Source: Microbacterium sp.
GTDB lineage: Bacteria > Actinomycetota > Actinomycetes > Actinomycetales > Microbacteriaceae
DNA: 64,000 nt
Direction: 5' to 3'
Assembly: GCA_019510305.1 (NCBI GenBank)
Contig: JAEKKN010000028.1
Coordinates: 62,001-126,000, forward strand
Positions 52,595-60,283 of the stretch are shown one piece after another (within the stretch, counting starts at the first letter, position 1; every line of letters begins with the position of its first letter). Under the pieces are notes generated by a model, which was not told the origin of the DNA, made no database searches, and was given only the letters and a program-made list of their open reading frames with translations. Position numbers and translations under genes: made by a program.

Positions 52595-53961
52595 GCTACA
52601 GCACCGAATCGCGTATCACGCGCACCGCCGCCGGGACGAGCACCTCGACCCGGACGTCGACGGTGACGCGATACGACCGCACGCGCCGCGGACCGGTCCG
52701 CGGCGCGGTGTTCGGCACGCGCAGGATGCTGCGCCGTACCGGACGGATGCTTCGTCGCGTGTACGCCTGGATCGGCGAGACCGTCACCGCCGCAGGCGTC
52801 CTGGTCTCTGCGGCGCTGGTGCTGGGCCTGGTCTGCGGTCTGCTGTTCGGCTGGGTCGAGGCATGGGCGGTGGCGGCGATCGCCTTCGTGCTGCTCGTGG
52901 TCTGCATCCCGTTCATCCTCGGTGAGCACGACTACCGCATCGAACTCGCACTCGGCCGCGACCGCGTGGTCGCCGGCACCGACATCGGGGCCGTGCTCGA
53001 CGTGCGCAACAACGGCTCGCGCCTCGCGCTGCCGGGCGTCGTCGACGTGCCGGTGGGCGAGGGGCTGGTCGAGGCGCACGTCCCGCTGCTGCGACCCGAA
53101 GGGCACCACCGCGAGGAGCTCACGATCGCGGCGCATCGCCGCGGCATCATCGACGTGGGCCCTATGACCATCACGCGCGGCGACCCCATCGGCATCCTCC
53201 GCCGCGAGTTGAGCTGGCCCGAGGTGCAGCGCATCCACGTGCATCCGGTGACCGTCCGCATCCCCAGCACGAGCGCGGGGCTCATCCGCGATCTCGAAGG
53301 AACCCCGAGCTCGGTGCTCGTCGACGCCGACCTCTCGTTCCACGCCGTGCGGGAGTACGTGGTGGGCGACTCGCAGCGCCACGTGCACTGGAAGTCGACC
53401 GCCAAGACCGGCAAGCTCATGGTGCGGCAGTACGAGGAGTCGCGCCATGCGCGGATCGCGATCATCCTCGATCTCGCCGCGTCGTCGTACGACAGTGATG
53501 ACGAGTTCGAGACGACCGTGAGCGCCGCGGCGTCTCTCGCCCTGCAGGGCGTCACCGAGGGTCGCGACGTGCTGTTCGTCGTGAGCAACGAGATCCCCGA
53601 GCACGCACGAGCCGAGGTGCTGTCGATCAGCACGCTGCCGACCGTGACCCCGAAGGCGCTCCTGGACGCGACGAGCGGCGTCGACGCCGCCGACAACGTG
53701 ATGCGCCTCGAATCCGTGACGAAGCTCACGGTCCAGTCCTACCCCGACCTGTCGATCGCGTTCCTGATGACGGGTTCGCTCATGCCTCTGGATCGCCTGA
53801 GGATGGCGGCGATCTCGCTGCCGGCCGCCGTGGAGGCGGTCGCCGTGCGCTCCGAGCTCGGCCAGGAGCCGACCCTGCGCAGCGCGCGGGAGCTCGTGGT
53901 GATGACGCTCGGCGCTCTCGGAGACCTGCCGCAGATGCTCGCTCGCGGAGTCCTGAAATGA
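52591..53961 (+). CDS. DUF58 family membrane protein
   Basis: The 456-residue protein has a Thr/Arg-rich N-terminus, two close membrane helices (ETVTAAGVLVSAALVLGLV; VEAWAVAAIAFVLLVVCIPF) and a cytoplasmic or periplasmic DUF58 domain with HWKSTAKTGKLMVRQYEESR followed by a VWA-like strand RIAIILDLAAS. DUF58 proteins pair with MoxR ATPases in cell-envelope functions. Start and stop overlap both neighbours by four bases. Confidence 0.9.
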   Translation: MSYSTESRITRTAAGTSTSTRTSTVTRYDRTRRGPVRGAVFGTRRMLRRTGRMLRRVYAWIGETVTAAGVLVSAALVLGLVCGLLFGWVEAWAVAAIAFVLLVVCIPFILGEHDYRIELALGRDRVVAGTDIGAVLDVRNNGSRLALPGVVDVPVGEGLVEAHVPLLRPEGHHREELTIAAHRRGIIDVGPMTITRGDPIGILRRELSWPEVQRIHVHPVTVRIPSTSAGLIRDLEGTPSSVLVDADLSFHAVREYVVGDSQRHVHWKSTAKTGKLMVRQYEESRHARIAIILDLAASSYDSDDEFETTVSAAASLALQGVTEGRDVLFVVSNEIPEHARAEVLSISTLPTVTPKALLDATSGVDAADNVMRLESVTKLTVQSYPDLSIAFLMTGSLMPLDRLRMAAISLPAAVEAVAVRSELGQEPTLRSARELVVMTLGALGDLPQMLARGVLK

Positions 53962-56492
53962 GCGGCACGGCGGCTCGACGCGAGCAGGATTCTCTGTTCA
54001 GCGTGCTGAATCTGTGGGGCCTCGGTTACGTCTTCGCCGGCGTCGTGCTCGCGACGCTCGCGGCCTGGCCCGTGTACGACGCGCCGCGCGCGATCGTCGT
54101 CGGCATCGTGGGAGGGCTCGTCGGCATCGCCGCGGCCGTCGTCGCCCGGGTGCTGCGCTGGGGCACGCTGCTCGCCGCGCTGCTCGCCGCGGTCGCCTAT
54201 GTCGTCGTCGCCGTGCCGCTTGCCATCCCCTCCGCGCTGTCGTCGCCGGGCGCGTTCTTCGGCGGGCTGCGCGACGCCGTACTGGGCATCGTGCTGGGCT
54301 GGAAGCAGATCCTGACGCTGAATCCGCCGCTGGGCGAGTATCAGGCGGTGCTCATCCCGTTCCTCGTCGTCGTGCTGTTCGGCGCCTTCATCGCGAGCCT
54401 TCTCGTGCTCGGCCGCAGCAGCAGGCGCTCCACGTTCGCCGTGATCGTGGTGTCGGCCATGAGCGTGTTCGGCATCGCGTTCGGCGCCACCGGCACCAGC
54501 GCCCCTGTGGTGCTGCTCGGGTTCACGCTTCCGTCTCCGCGCGAGTGGGTCATCGGCGTCGCGGTCTTCGTCATCGCCCTGGTCTTCCTGGTCGGGGCGT
54601 CCCGCCTCCGGCGCGCGCGGGCGCTGCGCGCCGTCGCCGCGCACAACATCACGCGGCGGGCGGCGCCGGTGTGGCTCAGCATCCGCCGCCATCTGCTGTC
54701 GGGTGCGCTCATCGTCGTCGCGCTGGTGGCCGGTCTCGCGATCGCCCCCGCGGCAGCGGGCTGGCACGATCGCTCGGTGCTGCGCGACGAGGTCGAGCCG
54801 ATGATCGTCGTGCAGCAGCAGTCGAGTCCTCTCAGCGAGTACCGGTCGTGGTTCACGGCCGAGCGCGCCGACGAGACCGTCGTGAAGATCGACGGCGACC
54901 CCGGTTCCATCGAACGCATCAGGATCGCGACCCTCGACGCCTACGACGGCCAGGACTTCCACATCGCCGCAGACGACCGATTCACCCGACTGCCGCGTGC
55001 CGCGGCCCCCGGCGATGGCCGAGTGCAGCTCGGCATCACGGTGGGCGACGCGTACAGCGGGATCTGGGTGCCGACCCCATCGGGGCTCGCGCAGGCGCCC
55101 ACGTTCTCGGGCTCGCGTGCCGACGAACTGGCCGACGGCTTCCACGTGGATGCCGACGGAGACACCGCGATCACGATCGCCGAGACCTCAGGCGCGGGAG
55201 CAGGCCTCGTGCCGGGCGACCGCTACAGCGTGCTCGTCGACGCCCCGGGCAAGCCCGTTTCTCTGACCGACGTGCAGGGAGGGGAGTCGCTGCTCGACGC
55301 CGATGATCATCCCGCCCTCGCGGAGTGGGCGGACATGCAGGAGCTTCCGCGCACCGGAGCCGGTTTCCTGGAGCTGATCGAGAGGCTGCGCGCCCGCGGC
55401 TATCTCTCGCACGCGCTGCTCGACGACGAGGCGGCGGCGACGTGGATCGCCGCGCTGAAGTCGTCGGAGGGCTACTCGTTCGCCCCCAGCTACGCCGGAC
55501 ACTCCACGGCGCGGATCGAAGAGCTCTTCACATCGTTGGTCGAACAGCAGCGCAGGGCCGGCGCCGATGCGACGCCCGAGATGCTCGTGGCGGCCGTCGG
55601 CGACGACGAGCAGTTCGCCACCGCGGCCGCCCTGCTCGCACAGCTGTGGGGTCTCGAATCGCGCGTCGTCCTGGGCGCGCGCCTTCCCGCGGCTGATGAG
55701 GTGCCGGGTGTGCCCGCCTGCGACACCGAATGCACAGGGGCGAACATGACCGCCTGGGTCGAGGTGCGCGCGTCAGGCGGAGAATGGGCCGCGGTCGACG
55801 TCACCCCGCAGTACTCGCAGCTTCCGAGTCTGATCACGGAGGGCGAGCAGCTGCCCGAGCACCCGACGGTGCCCGAGCAGCCGCATTCGGAGGCTCTCGA
55901 CCCGCCGCAGGCGCAGAGCGACTCGCATGACGGAGAGGTGCCGCCCGAGCCGGTCGCCTCCGACGCGCTCGCGGTCGTGCTGTTCATCGCGCGCATCGTC
56001 GGCCTCAGCCTGCTCGCGCTCGCTCTGCTGCTGCTTCCGCTGATCGTGGTGCTCGTGGTCAAGGGTCTGCGCAGCAAAGCTCGTCGCACCGCGACGGACC
56101 CGGAAGTGCGTCTGGTGGGAGCGTGGGAAGAGCTCACCGACGTGTATCTCGACCACGAGATCCCGATCTCGACCGACGGCACCAGGGTGCAGAGCGCCCG
56201 CACCGTCGAGCGTCCCGCCGCAGAGCGTCTCGCACGAGCCGTCGACCAGGCCGTCTTCGCCGCGCATCCGCCCGGTGAGGATGACGCCGATCACGCCTGG
56301 AGCGTCGTCGACGAGGAACGCGAGGCGCTGCGCGCCGAGCAGAGCCGATGGGCCGCTCTGCGGTCACGGCTGCGCCTGAGGTCGTTCGTGGCCAGGATCG
56401 CGCCGACACGGAGGATCGCGTTCGGGAGCCGCCACCTGGCACTCGGTACGCTCGCATTGGCCGGTGCCCGCCGGCAGGAGGAGGACGCATGA
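53958..56492 (+). CDS. Membrane transglutaminase-fold protein lacking the catalytic Cys and His
   Basis: An 844-residue TgpA-like protein: about six N-terminal membrane helices (to ~270), an extracytoplasmic region with the transglutaminase core, a Pro/Glu linker, one more helix (~672-695) and a cytoplasmic tail. In active enzymes the core reads GDCEQFA and HAWVEV; here it reads GDDEQFA (Asp550) and TAWVEV (Thr598), while the third residue is kept (Asp614 in AVDVTP). Two cysteines (PACDTECTG) lie just before the second motif and may pair. It should have the fold but no thiol chemistry, so a structural or binding role is likely. ATGA overlaps join it to both neighbours. Confidence 0.88.
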   Translation: MSGTAARREQDSLFSVLNLWGLGYVFAGVVLATLAAWPVYDAPRAIVVGIVGGLVGIAAAVVARVLRWGTLLAALLAAVAYVVVAVPLAIPSALSSPGAFFGGLRDAVLGIVLGWKQILTLNPPLGEYQAVLIPFLVVVLFGAFIASLLVLGRSSRRSTFAVIVVSAMSVFGIAFGATGTSAPVVLLGFTLPSPREWVIGVAVFVIALVFLVGASRLRRARALRAVAAHNITRRAAPVWLSIRRHLLSGALIVVALVAGLAIAPAAAGWHDRSVLRDEVEPMIVVQQQSSPLSEYRSWFTAERADETVVKIDGDPGSIERIRIATLDAYDGQDFHIAADDRFTRLPRAAAPGDGRVQLGITVGDAYSGIWVPTPSGLAQAPTFSGSRADELADGFHVDADGDTAITIAETSGAGAGLVPGDRYSVLVDAPGKPVSLTDVQGGESLLDADDHPALAEWADMQELPRTGAGFLELIERLRARGYLSHALLDDEAAATWIAALKSSEGYSFAPSYAGHSTARIEELFTSLVEQQRRAGADATPEMLVAAVGDDEQFATAAALLAQLWGLESRVVLGARLPAADEVPGVPACDTECTGANMTAWVEVRASGGEWAAVDVTPQYSQLPSLITEGEQLPEHPTVPEQPHSEALDPPQAQSDSHDGEVPPEPVASDALAVVLFIARIVGLSLLALALLLLPLIVVLVVKGLRSKARRTATDPEVRLVGAWEELTDVYLDHEIPISTDGTRVQSARTVERPAAERLARAVDQAVFAAHPPGEDDADHAWSVVDEEREALRAEQSRWAALRSRLRLRSFVARIAPTRRIAFGSRHLALGTLALAGARRQEEDA

Positions 56493-58522
56493 TCGCGGTC
56501 GCAGACCCCAGGTTCCTGGCAGAGGTCACTGCCCCCGACCTCGTCGCGGCATCGGCCGTCGTCACTGGCGTGACCGCACTCATCGGGCTCGGCGTGTACG
56601 TCTGGTACGCGTTCGCCCTGTCGAAGCTCTTCCCGAAGCTCGAGCAGGACGCCTGGAAGGGTTGGGTTCCCGTTCTCAACGAGGCGACCATCCTGCAGAT
56701 CGGCGGTCGGCCCGCCTGGAACGTCGTGTTCTATTTCATTCCGATCGTTCAGCTGTACGGTCTGTACCTCAAGGTTCTCGCGACCCACGACATCAACAAG
56801 CGGTTCGGCCGCGGTGCGGGATTCACCGTGCTCGCGGTGCTGCTGCCGCCGGTGTGGGCGACGCTGCTCGCGTGGGGCGCCCCGCCGTATCCCGAGGGCG
56901 ACCGGCTCGCAGGCCTGCACGGTCCTCGTCGGGTGGGAACGGATGCTGCGCGCGCCGCCGGTGCGCCCTCAGGCCAGGGCTTCCTCGCCGCGCCGATCCC
57001 GCATGCGGGCGCCGCTCCTGGTCCCGCATCCTTCGCACCCGCTCCGGGCTCTTTCGCACCGGCGCAGCCCGCGGCGCCGGGCGCATTCGCCCCGCAGGGC
57101 TTCGTTCCGCAGCCACCGGCACCGGGATCCGGTCCGGCGGCCTACGTCGATCCGAGGTATTCGGATGCCGCTGCGCCTGATGTGACCATCCCGGCGCTGA
57201 ACCGCACGAGCGCCTCGACGGTCGATGCGGCCACCGGGCTTCCGTCTCCCGCCTTCGAGCAGCCGGCTCCCCCGCAGCCGGCGCCTCTGCCCATTTCGCA
57301 GGGCCTGATCGACTCCGTGCCCGGCGTCGCCCCCCACGAGCCGTCCGCAACGGTCGAGGCCGAGCCGCAGAAGCCCGTCGTGCCGGTGGAGCCTGCTGCT
57401 CCGGCGGCGCCGGTGGGGCCTGTGCAGCCCGTCGAGCCCAGCGTGCCGTATCAGCCGGTGGAACCGTCTCAGCCGGCCCCGCCTCCTGCGCCGGTTCAGC
57501 CCGCCGAGCCGACGCCGCCCGTCTCGCCCGTGCAGCCGGTCGCTCCGCATGATCCGTACTTCCCGGTTCCTGCTGAGCCTGCTCCTGCTGAGCCTGCTCC
57601 TGCCGAGCCGACCTGGCCGGCCTCGCCCGCGGCTCCGGCCCACCCGGCTCCCGCCGATCCGGCTCCGGCCCAGCCCGCCTGGCCTGCCCCGTTCGAGACT
57701 CCGGCGCCGCCCGCAGAGTCCGTCGCACCCGCTCAGCCGGTCGCGTCCGCCCAGCCGATCGCGCCGGCACAGCCGGTCGCACCCGCTGAGCCGGCTGGCG
57801 TCGCTCAGCCTGCCGATCCCGGCGCGACGCCGCCTCCCCCCGCGGCGCCGCAGCAGGAGCCGCTGGTATCCGCACCCATCCCGCCCGAATCACCGGCGGC
57901 CCCCGACGCGTCAGCTCCCTCGGCCGCTCTCGGGCCGGTCCCCTCCGCAGCCGAGGCGCCGGCATCCGCCGCTGAGGGCGCTCCCGAAGCCCCGGCATCC
58001 GATCCCTTCGCCGAGCCGCAGCGTCTTCGCGGCTCGGGCCTGGGAACCCGCGCCGACCGTGCGGCGTCGATCAAGCCCGTCCCGGTGGTGCTGCCGGTTC
58101 CCGAGCCCCAGGTTCCCGTCGCCGCGGCGGCGCCCGACCCCGCGACCGCTGATGACGACATCGAGGCGACGGTCGTCGTGCATCGCAGCCGCGGTCCTCG
58201 TCGGGTGCTCGTTCTCGACGACGGGCGCACCTTCGCCCTCTCGGCGACGAGCATCGTGATCGGCCGCAACCCCGAGGGCGAGCCGGGCGAGCAGCGTCTG
58301 TCGATCCCCGACAAGACGCGCACTCTGTCGAAGACTCACGCGCGTCTCGTCGTGCAGGGCGAAGAGTGGCGTCTCACCGACCTGCACTCGACCAACGGCG
58401 TCGTGGTCGTCGCCGATGACGGCGCCGAGACTCTGCTCGACGCCGGTGAGAGCGTGACCGGAGCCGGGCGGTTCGTGCTCGGTGAAGTCGGCATGCACGT
58501 CGCGGTGGAGTCCGGTTCGTGA
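56489..58522 (+). CDS. DUF5684-like membrane protein with Pro/Ala linker and C-terminal FHA domain
   Basis: The 677-residue protein begins with three to four membrane helices (VVTGVTALIGLGVYVWYAFA, FYFIPIVQLYGLYLKVLATH), continues with ~400 residues rich in Pro, Ala and Gln, and ends with an FHA domain (~590-670: VIGRNPEGE, LSKTHARLVV, DLHSTNGVVV). Just before the FHA comes DIEATVVVHRSRG (Thr561), which resembles both the N-terminal regulatory site of GarA-type proteins and the repeats of the last gene of this operon. It should read threonine phosphorylation made by the operon kinase. ATG 56489 follows GGAGGAGGACGC. Confidence 0.88.
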   Translation: MIAVADPRFLAEVTAPDLVAASAVVTGVTALIGLGVYVWYAFALSKLFPKLEQDAWKGWVPVLNEATILQIGGRPAWNVVFYFIPIVQLYGLYLKVLATHDINKRFGRGAGFTVLAVLLPPVWATLLAWGAPPYPEGDRLAGLHGPRRVGTDAARAAGAPSGQGFLAAPIPHAGAAPGPASFAPAPGSFAPAQPAAPGAFAPQGFVPQPPAPGSGPAAYVDPRYSDAAAPDVTIPALNRTSASTVDAATGLPSPAFEQPAPPQPAPLPISQGLIDSVPGVAPHEPSATVEAEPQKPVVPVEPAAPAAPVGPVQPVEPSVPYQPVEPSQPAPPPAPVQPAEPTPPVSPVQPVAPHDPYFPVPAEPAPAEPAPAEPTWPASPAAPAHPAPADPAPAQPAWPAPFETPAPPAESVAPAQPVASAQPIAPAQPVAPAEPAGVAQPADPGATPPPPAAPQQEPLVSAPIPPESPAAPDASAPSAALGPVPSAAEAPASAAEGAPEAPASDPFAEPQRLRGSGLGTRADRAASIKPVPVVLPVPEPQVPVAAAAPDPATADDDIEATVVVHRSRGPRRVLVLDDGRTFALSATSIVIGRNPEGEPGEQRLSIPDKTRTLSKTHARLVVQGEEWRLTDLHSTNGVVVVADDGAETLLDAGESVTGAGRFVLGEVGMHVAVESGS

Positions 58523-59352
58523 CACTCGCCTCCGTCGTCCTCAACGTCGCAGCGCTCAGCGATCTCGGCTTGAAGCGCGCCGTCAACGAGGACTCGGTGT
58601 TCGCGGAGTCGCCAGTCTTCCTCGTCGCCGACGGCATGGGCGGGCACGCGGCAGGAGACAAGGCCAGCCAGGCCGTGGTCGCCGCATTCGCGCCGCTGGC
58701 AGGCACGCGGGTGTCGACGGCCGAGATCGGCGCCGCACTCGCCCGCGCGAACGAGGCGGTGTCGACGATCTCGGCCCAGCATTCGCGCGGCGCCGGGAGC
58801 ACGGTCGCGGCCGTCGCCCTCGTCGAGTACGAGGAGGTGCCGCACTGGCTGGTGTTCAACGTCGGCGATTCGCGTGTCTATCGTCATCACGGCAACGAGC
58901 TCGAGCAGCTCACGATCGACCATTCGCTGGGTCAGGAGCTCGTCGACGCGGGCGAGCTGCGTGCTGAGGATCTCGCGACCTTCCCGCAGCGCAACGTCAT
59001 CACACGGGCGATCGGCGCCGACGACAACATGGCCGACAGCTGGCTGGTGCCGGTCGTGAACGGCGAGCGGCTGCTCATCTGCTCCGACGGGCTGAGCGGC
59101 GAGGTCAGCGACGAGGGCATCAGGGCGACTCTGACCATGTGCGGACGTCCCGAGACCGCGGCTGCCGCCCTCGTGCGCCGGGCCAAGCAGGCGGGCGGGC
59201 GCGACAACATCTCGGTCGTCGTGGTCGACGTCGTCTCGGGCGGAATAGCGGGCGGTCTGCAGGACTCCACCGACAGCCGCCAGTCCTCCTCGGCGGTGCA
59301 CACGTCGACCATGCTCGAAGGCACTACGGTCCCCGTGAGGAGGCGCGGCTGA
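58519..59352 (+). CDS. PP2C-family Ser/Thr phosphatase
   Basis: The 277-residue phosphatase has all PP2C metal motifs: VNEDSVF, VADGMGGHAAGDKAS, FNVGDSRVYR, LLICSDGLSG and GGRDNISVVVVDV. It removes phosphate from Ser/Thr and opposes the kinase encoded at the head of the operon. The tail (SSSAVHTSTMLEGTTVPVRR) is rich in Ser/Thr and could itself be phosphorylated. It has no membrane helix. Overlaps join it to the FHA gene before (GTGA) and the repeat-protein gene after (TGATG). Confidence 0.93.
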   Translation: MTLASVVLNVAALSDLGLKRAVNEDSVFAESPVFLVADGMGGHAAGDKASQAVVAAFAPLAGTRVSTAEIGAALARANEAVSTISAQHSRGAGSTVAAVALVEYEEVPHWLVFNVGDSRVYRHHGNELEQLTIDHSLGQELVDAGELRAEDLATFPQRNVITRAIGADDNMADSWLVPVVNGERLLICSDGLSGEVSDEGIRATLTMCGRPETAAAALVRRAKQAGGRDNISVVVVDVVSGGIAGGLQDSTDSRQSSSAVHTSTMLEGTTVPVRRRG

Positions 59353-60173
59353 TGGACTCCGACGACGACATCCCCGAGGCGACGGTGAGACTCACCCGCC
59401 GCGTGCGTCGGCGCAGCCAGGCGGGCGAGGGGCCGATCCCAGCGGATGCCGGCACCGAGGCCGTCGCAGGGGACGGCACCGACGAGAACGCGCCGATGGT
59501 CGAGGACCGCACCGTCGTGATGGGTCGACGCCGGCGTGCCGTGGATTTCGAGTCTGACGACGACCTCGACGAGGATTCGCCCCTGGTCGAGGACCGCACG
59601 GTGGTGATGGGTCGACGCCGGCGTGCCGTGGATTCCGAGTCGGGCGACGACGTCGACGAGGATTCGCCCCTGGTCGAGGATCACACCGTCGTGATGGGTC
59701 GTCGGCGTCGCGGCGGCGCAGACGATTCCGAGTCCGACGACGACCTCGATGAACACACGCACATGATCGACGATCGCACCGTCGCGGTGGAGCGGCGGCG
59801 TCGACCAGATCTGACGGCTGACGAGGTTTCCGTCGAGGACCGCACGGTCGCGGTCGAGAGGCGCCGACGGACGGATGCTCCTCTGGAGCGCGCAGAGGAC
59901 GACGAAGAGCTCTACGACACGGTGAGCCGTCCTCCGGCTGCCGACGTGGAGAAGCCCCCAGCCATCTACAAGCCTCGTGCAGCGCCGCGCACACCGCACC
60001 GTCCTCCTGCGTCTCCTGGAGACATCGCTCCGACCCGCGTGATCGACGCCGACAGGGTCTCGGTGGCGAAGGCCGCACGCCGGCGCAGCCTGTATGCCGT
60101 CGCTGCCGTGTCGGGGGCCTGCGTCGTGTCGGTCGTCGGCCTGGTGCTCCTCGGATTCACCGTCCTCCTCTGA
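59352..60173 (+). CDS. Tail-anchored protein with repeated D/E-x-T-V phospho-threonine-like motifs
   Basis: A 273-residue protein with no enzymatic domain. Its N-terminal 180 residues carry six similar sites: EATVRL (Thr11), then EDRTVVMGRRRR (Thr54, Thr83), EDHTVVMGRRRR (Thr112), DDRTVAVERRRR (Thr143) and EDRTVAVERRRR (Thr165), separated by acidic, Ser/Asp-rich spacers. A Pro-rich stretch leads to one C-terminal membrane helix (SLYAVAAVSGACVVSVVGLV) with no tail. The sites match the motif before the FHA domain of the operon's FHA protein. I infer a membrane-bound multi-site substrate that docks FHA domains. No known family. Confidence 0.82.
   Translation: MDSDDDIPEATVRLTRRVRRRSQAGEGPIPADAGTEAVAGDGTDENAPMVEDRTVVMGRRRRAVDFESDDDLDEDSPLVEDRTVVMGRRRRAVDSESGDDVDEDSPLVEDHTVVMGRRRRGGADDSESDDDLDEHTHMIDDRTVAVERRRRPDLTADEVSVEDRTVAVERRRRTDAPLERAEDDEELYDTVSRPPAADVEKPPAIYKPRAAPRTPHRPPASPGDIAPTRVIDADRVSVAKAARRRSLYAVAAVSGACVVSVVGLVLLGFTVLL
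59499..59700 (+). repeat. 87-base tandem coding repeat
   Basis: Units at 59499-59585 and 59586-59672 encode nearly the same 29 residues, and a third copy begins at 59673 and then drifts. Near-identity at DNA level points to recent duplication of the phospho-motif unit; the later copies are older. Confidence 0.8.
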
Positions 60174-60283
60174 ATCGCGCTTCCTCTGAATCGCGGTCGG
60201 CGCGCGGGCCGAGGGAGGGTGCCCCGCGCCATAGCGTGAACGCTGAACCCGGTGCGTGAACGCTGAACCCGGTGCGTGATCGG
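60174..60283. other. Gap with two short tandem repeats between convergent genes
   Basis: CCTCTGAATCGCG occurs at 60167-60179 (including the stop codon) and 60183-60195. A 20-base unit GCGTGAACGCTGAACCCGGT occurs at 60234-60253 and 60254-60273 with a partial third. A GC-rich imperfect hairpin lies at about 60199-60230. Transcription from both sides probably ends here. Confidence 0.5.

Noticed and set aside
59499..59760. CRISPR-like or phage repeat
   Set aside because: The repeats are in frame, 87 bases apart, with protein-level conservation of a Thr motif; they are coding repeats.
60234..60280. CRISPR array
   Set aside because: The 20-base units are directly adjacent, without spacers, and only two and a half copies exist.
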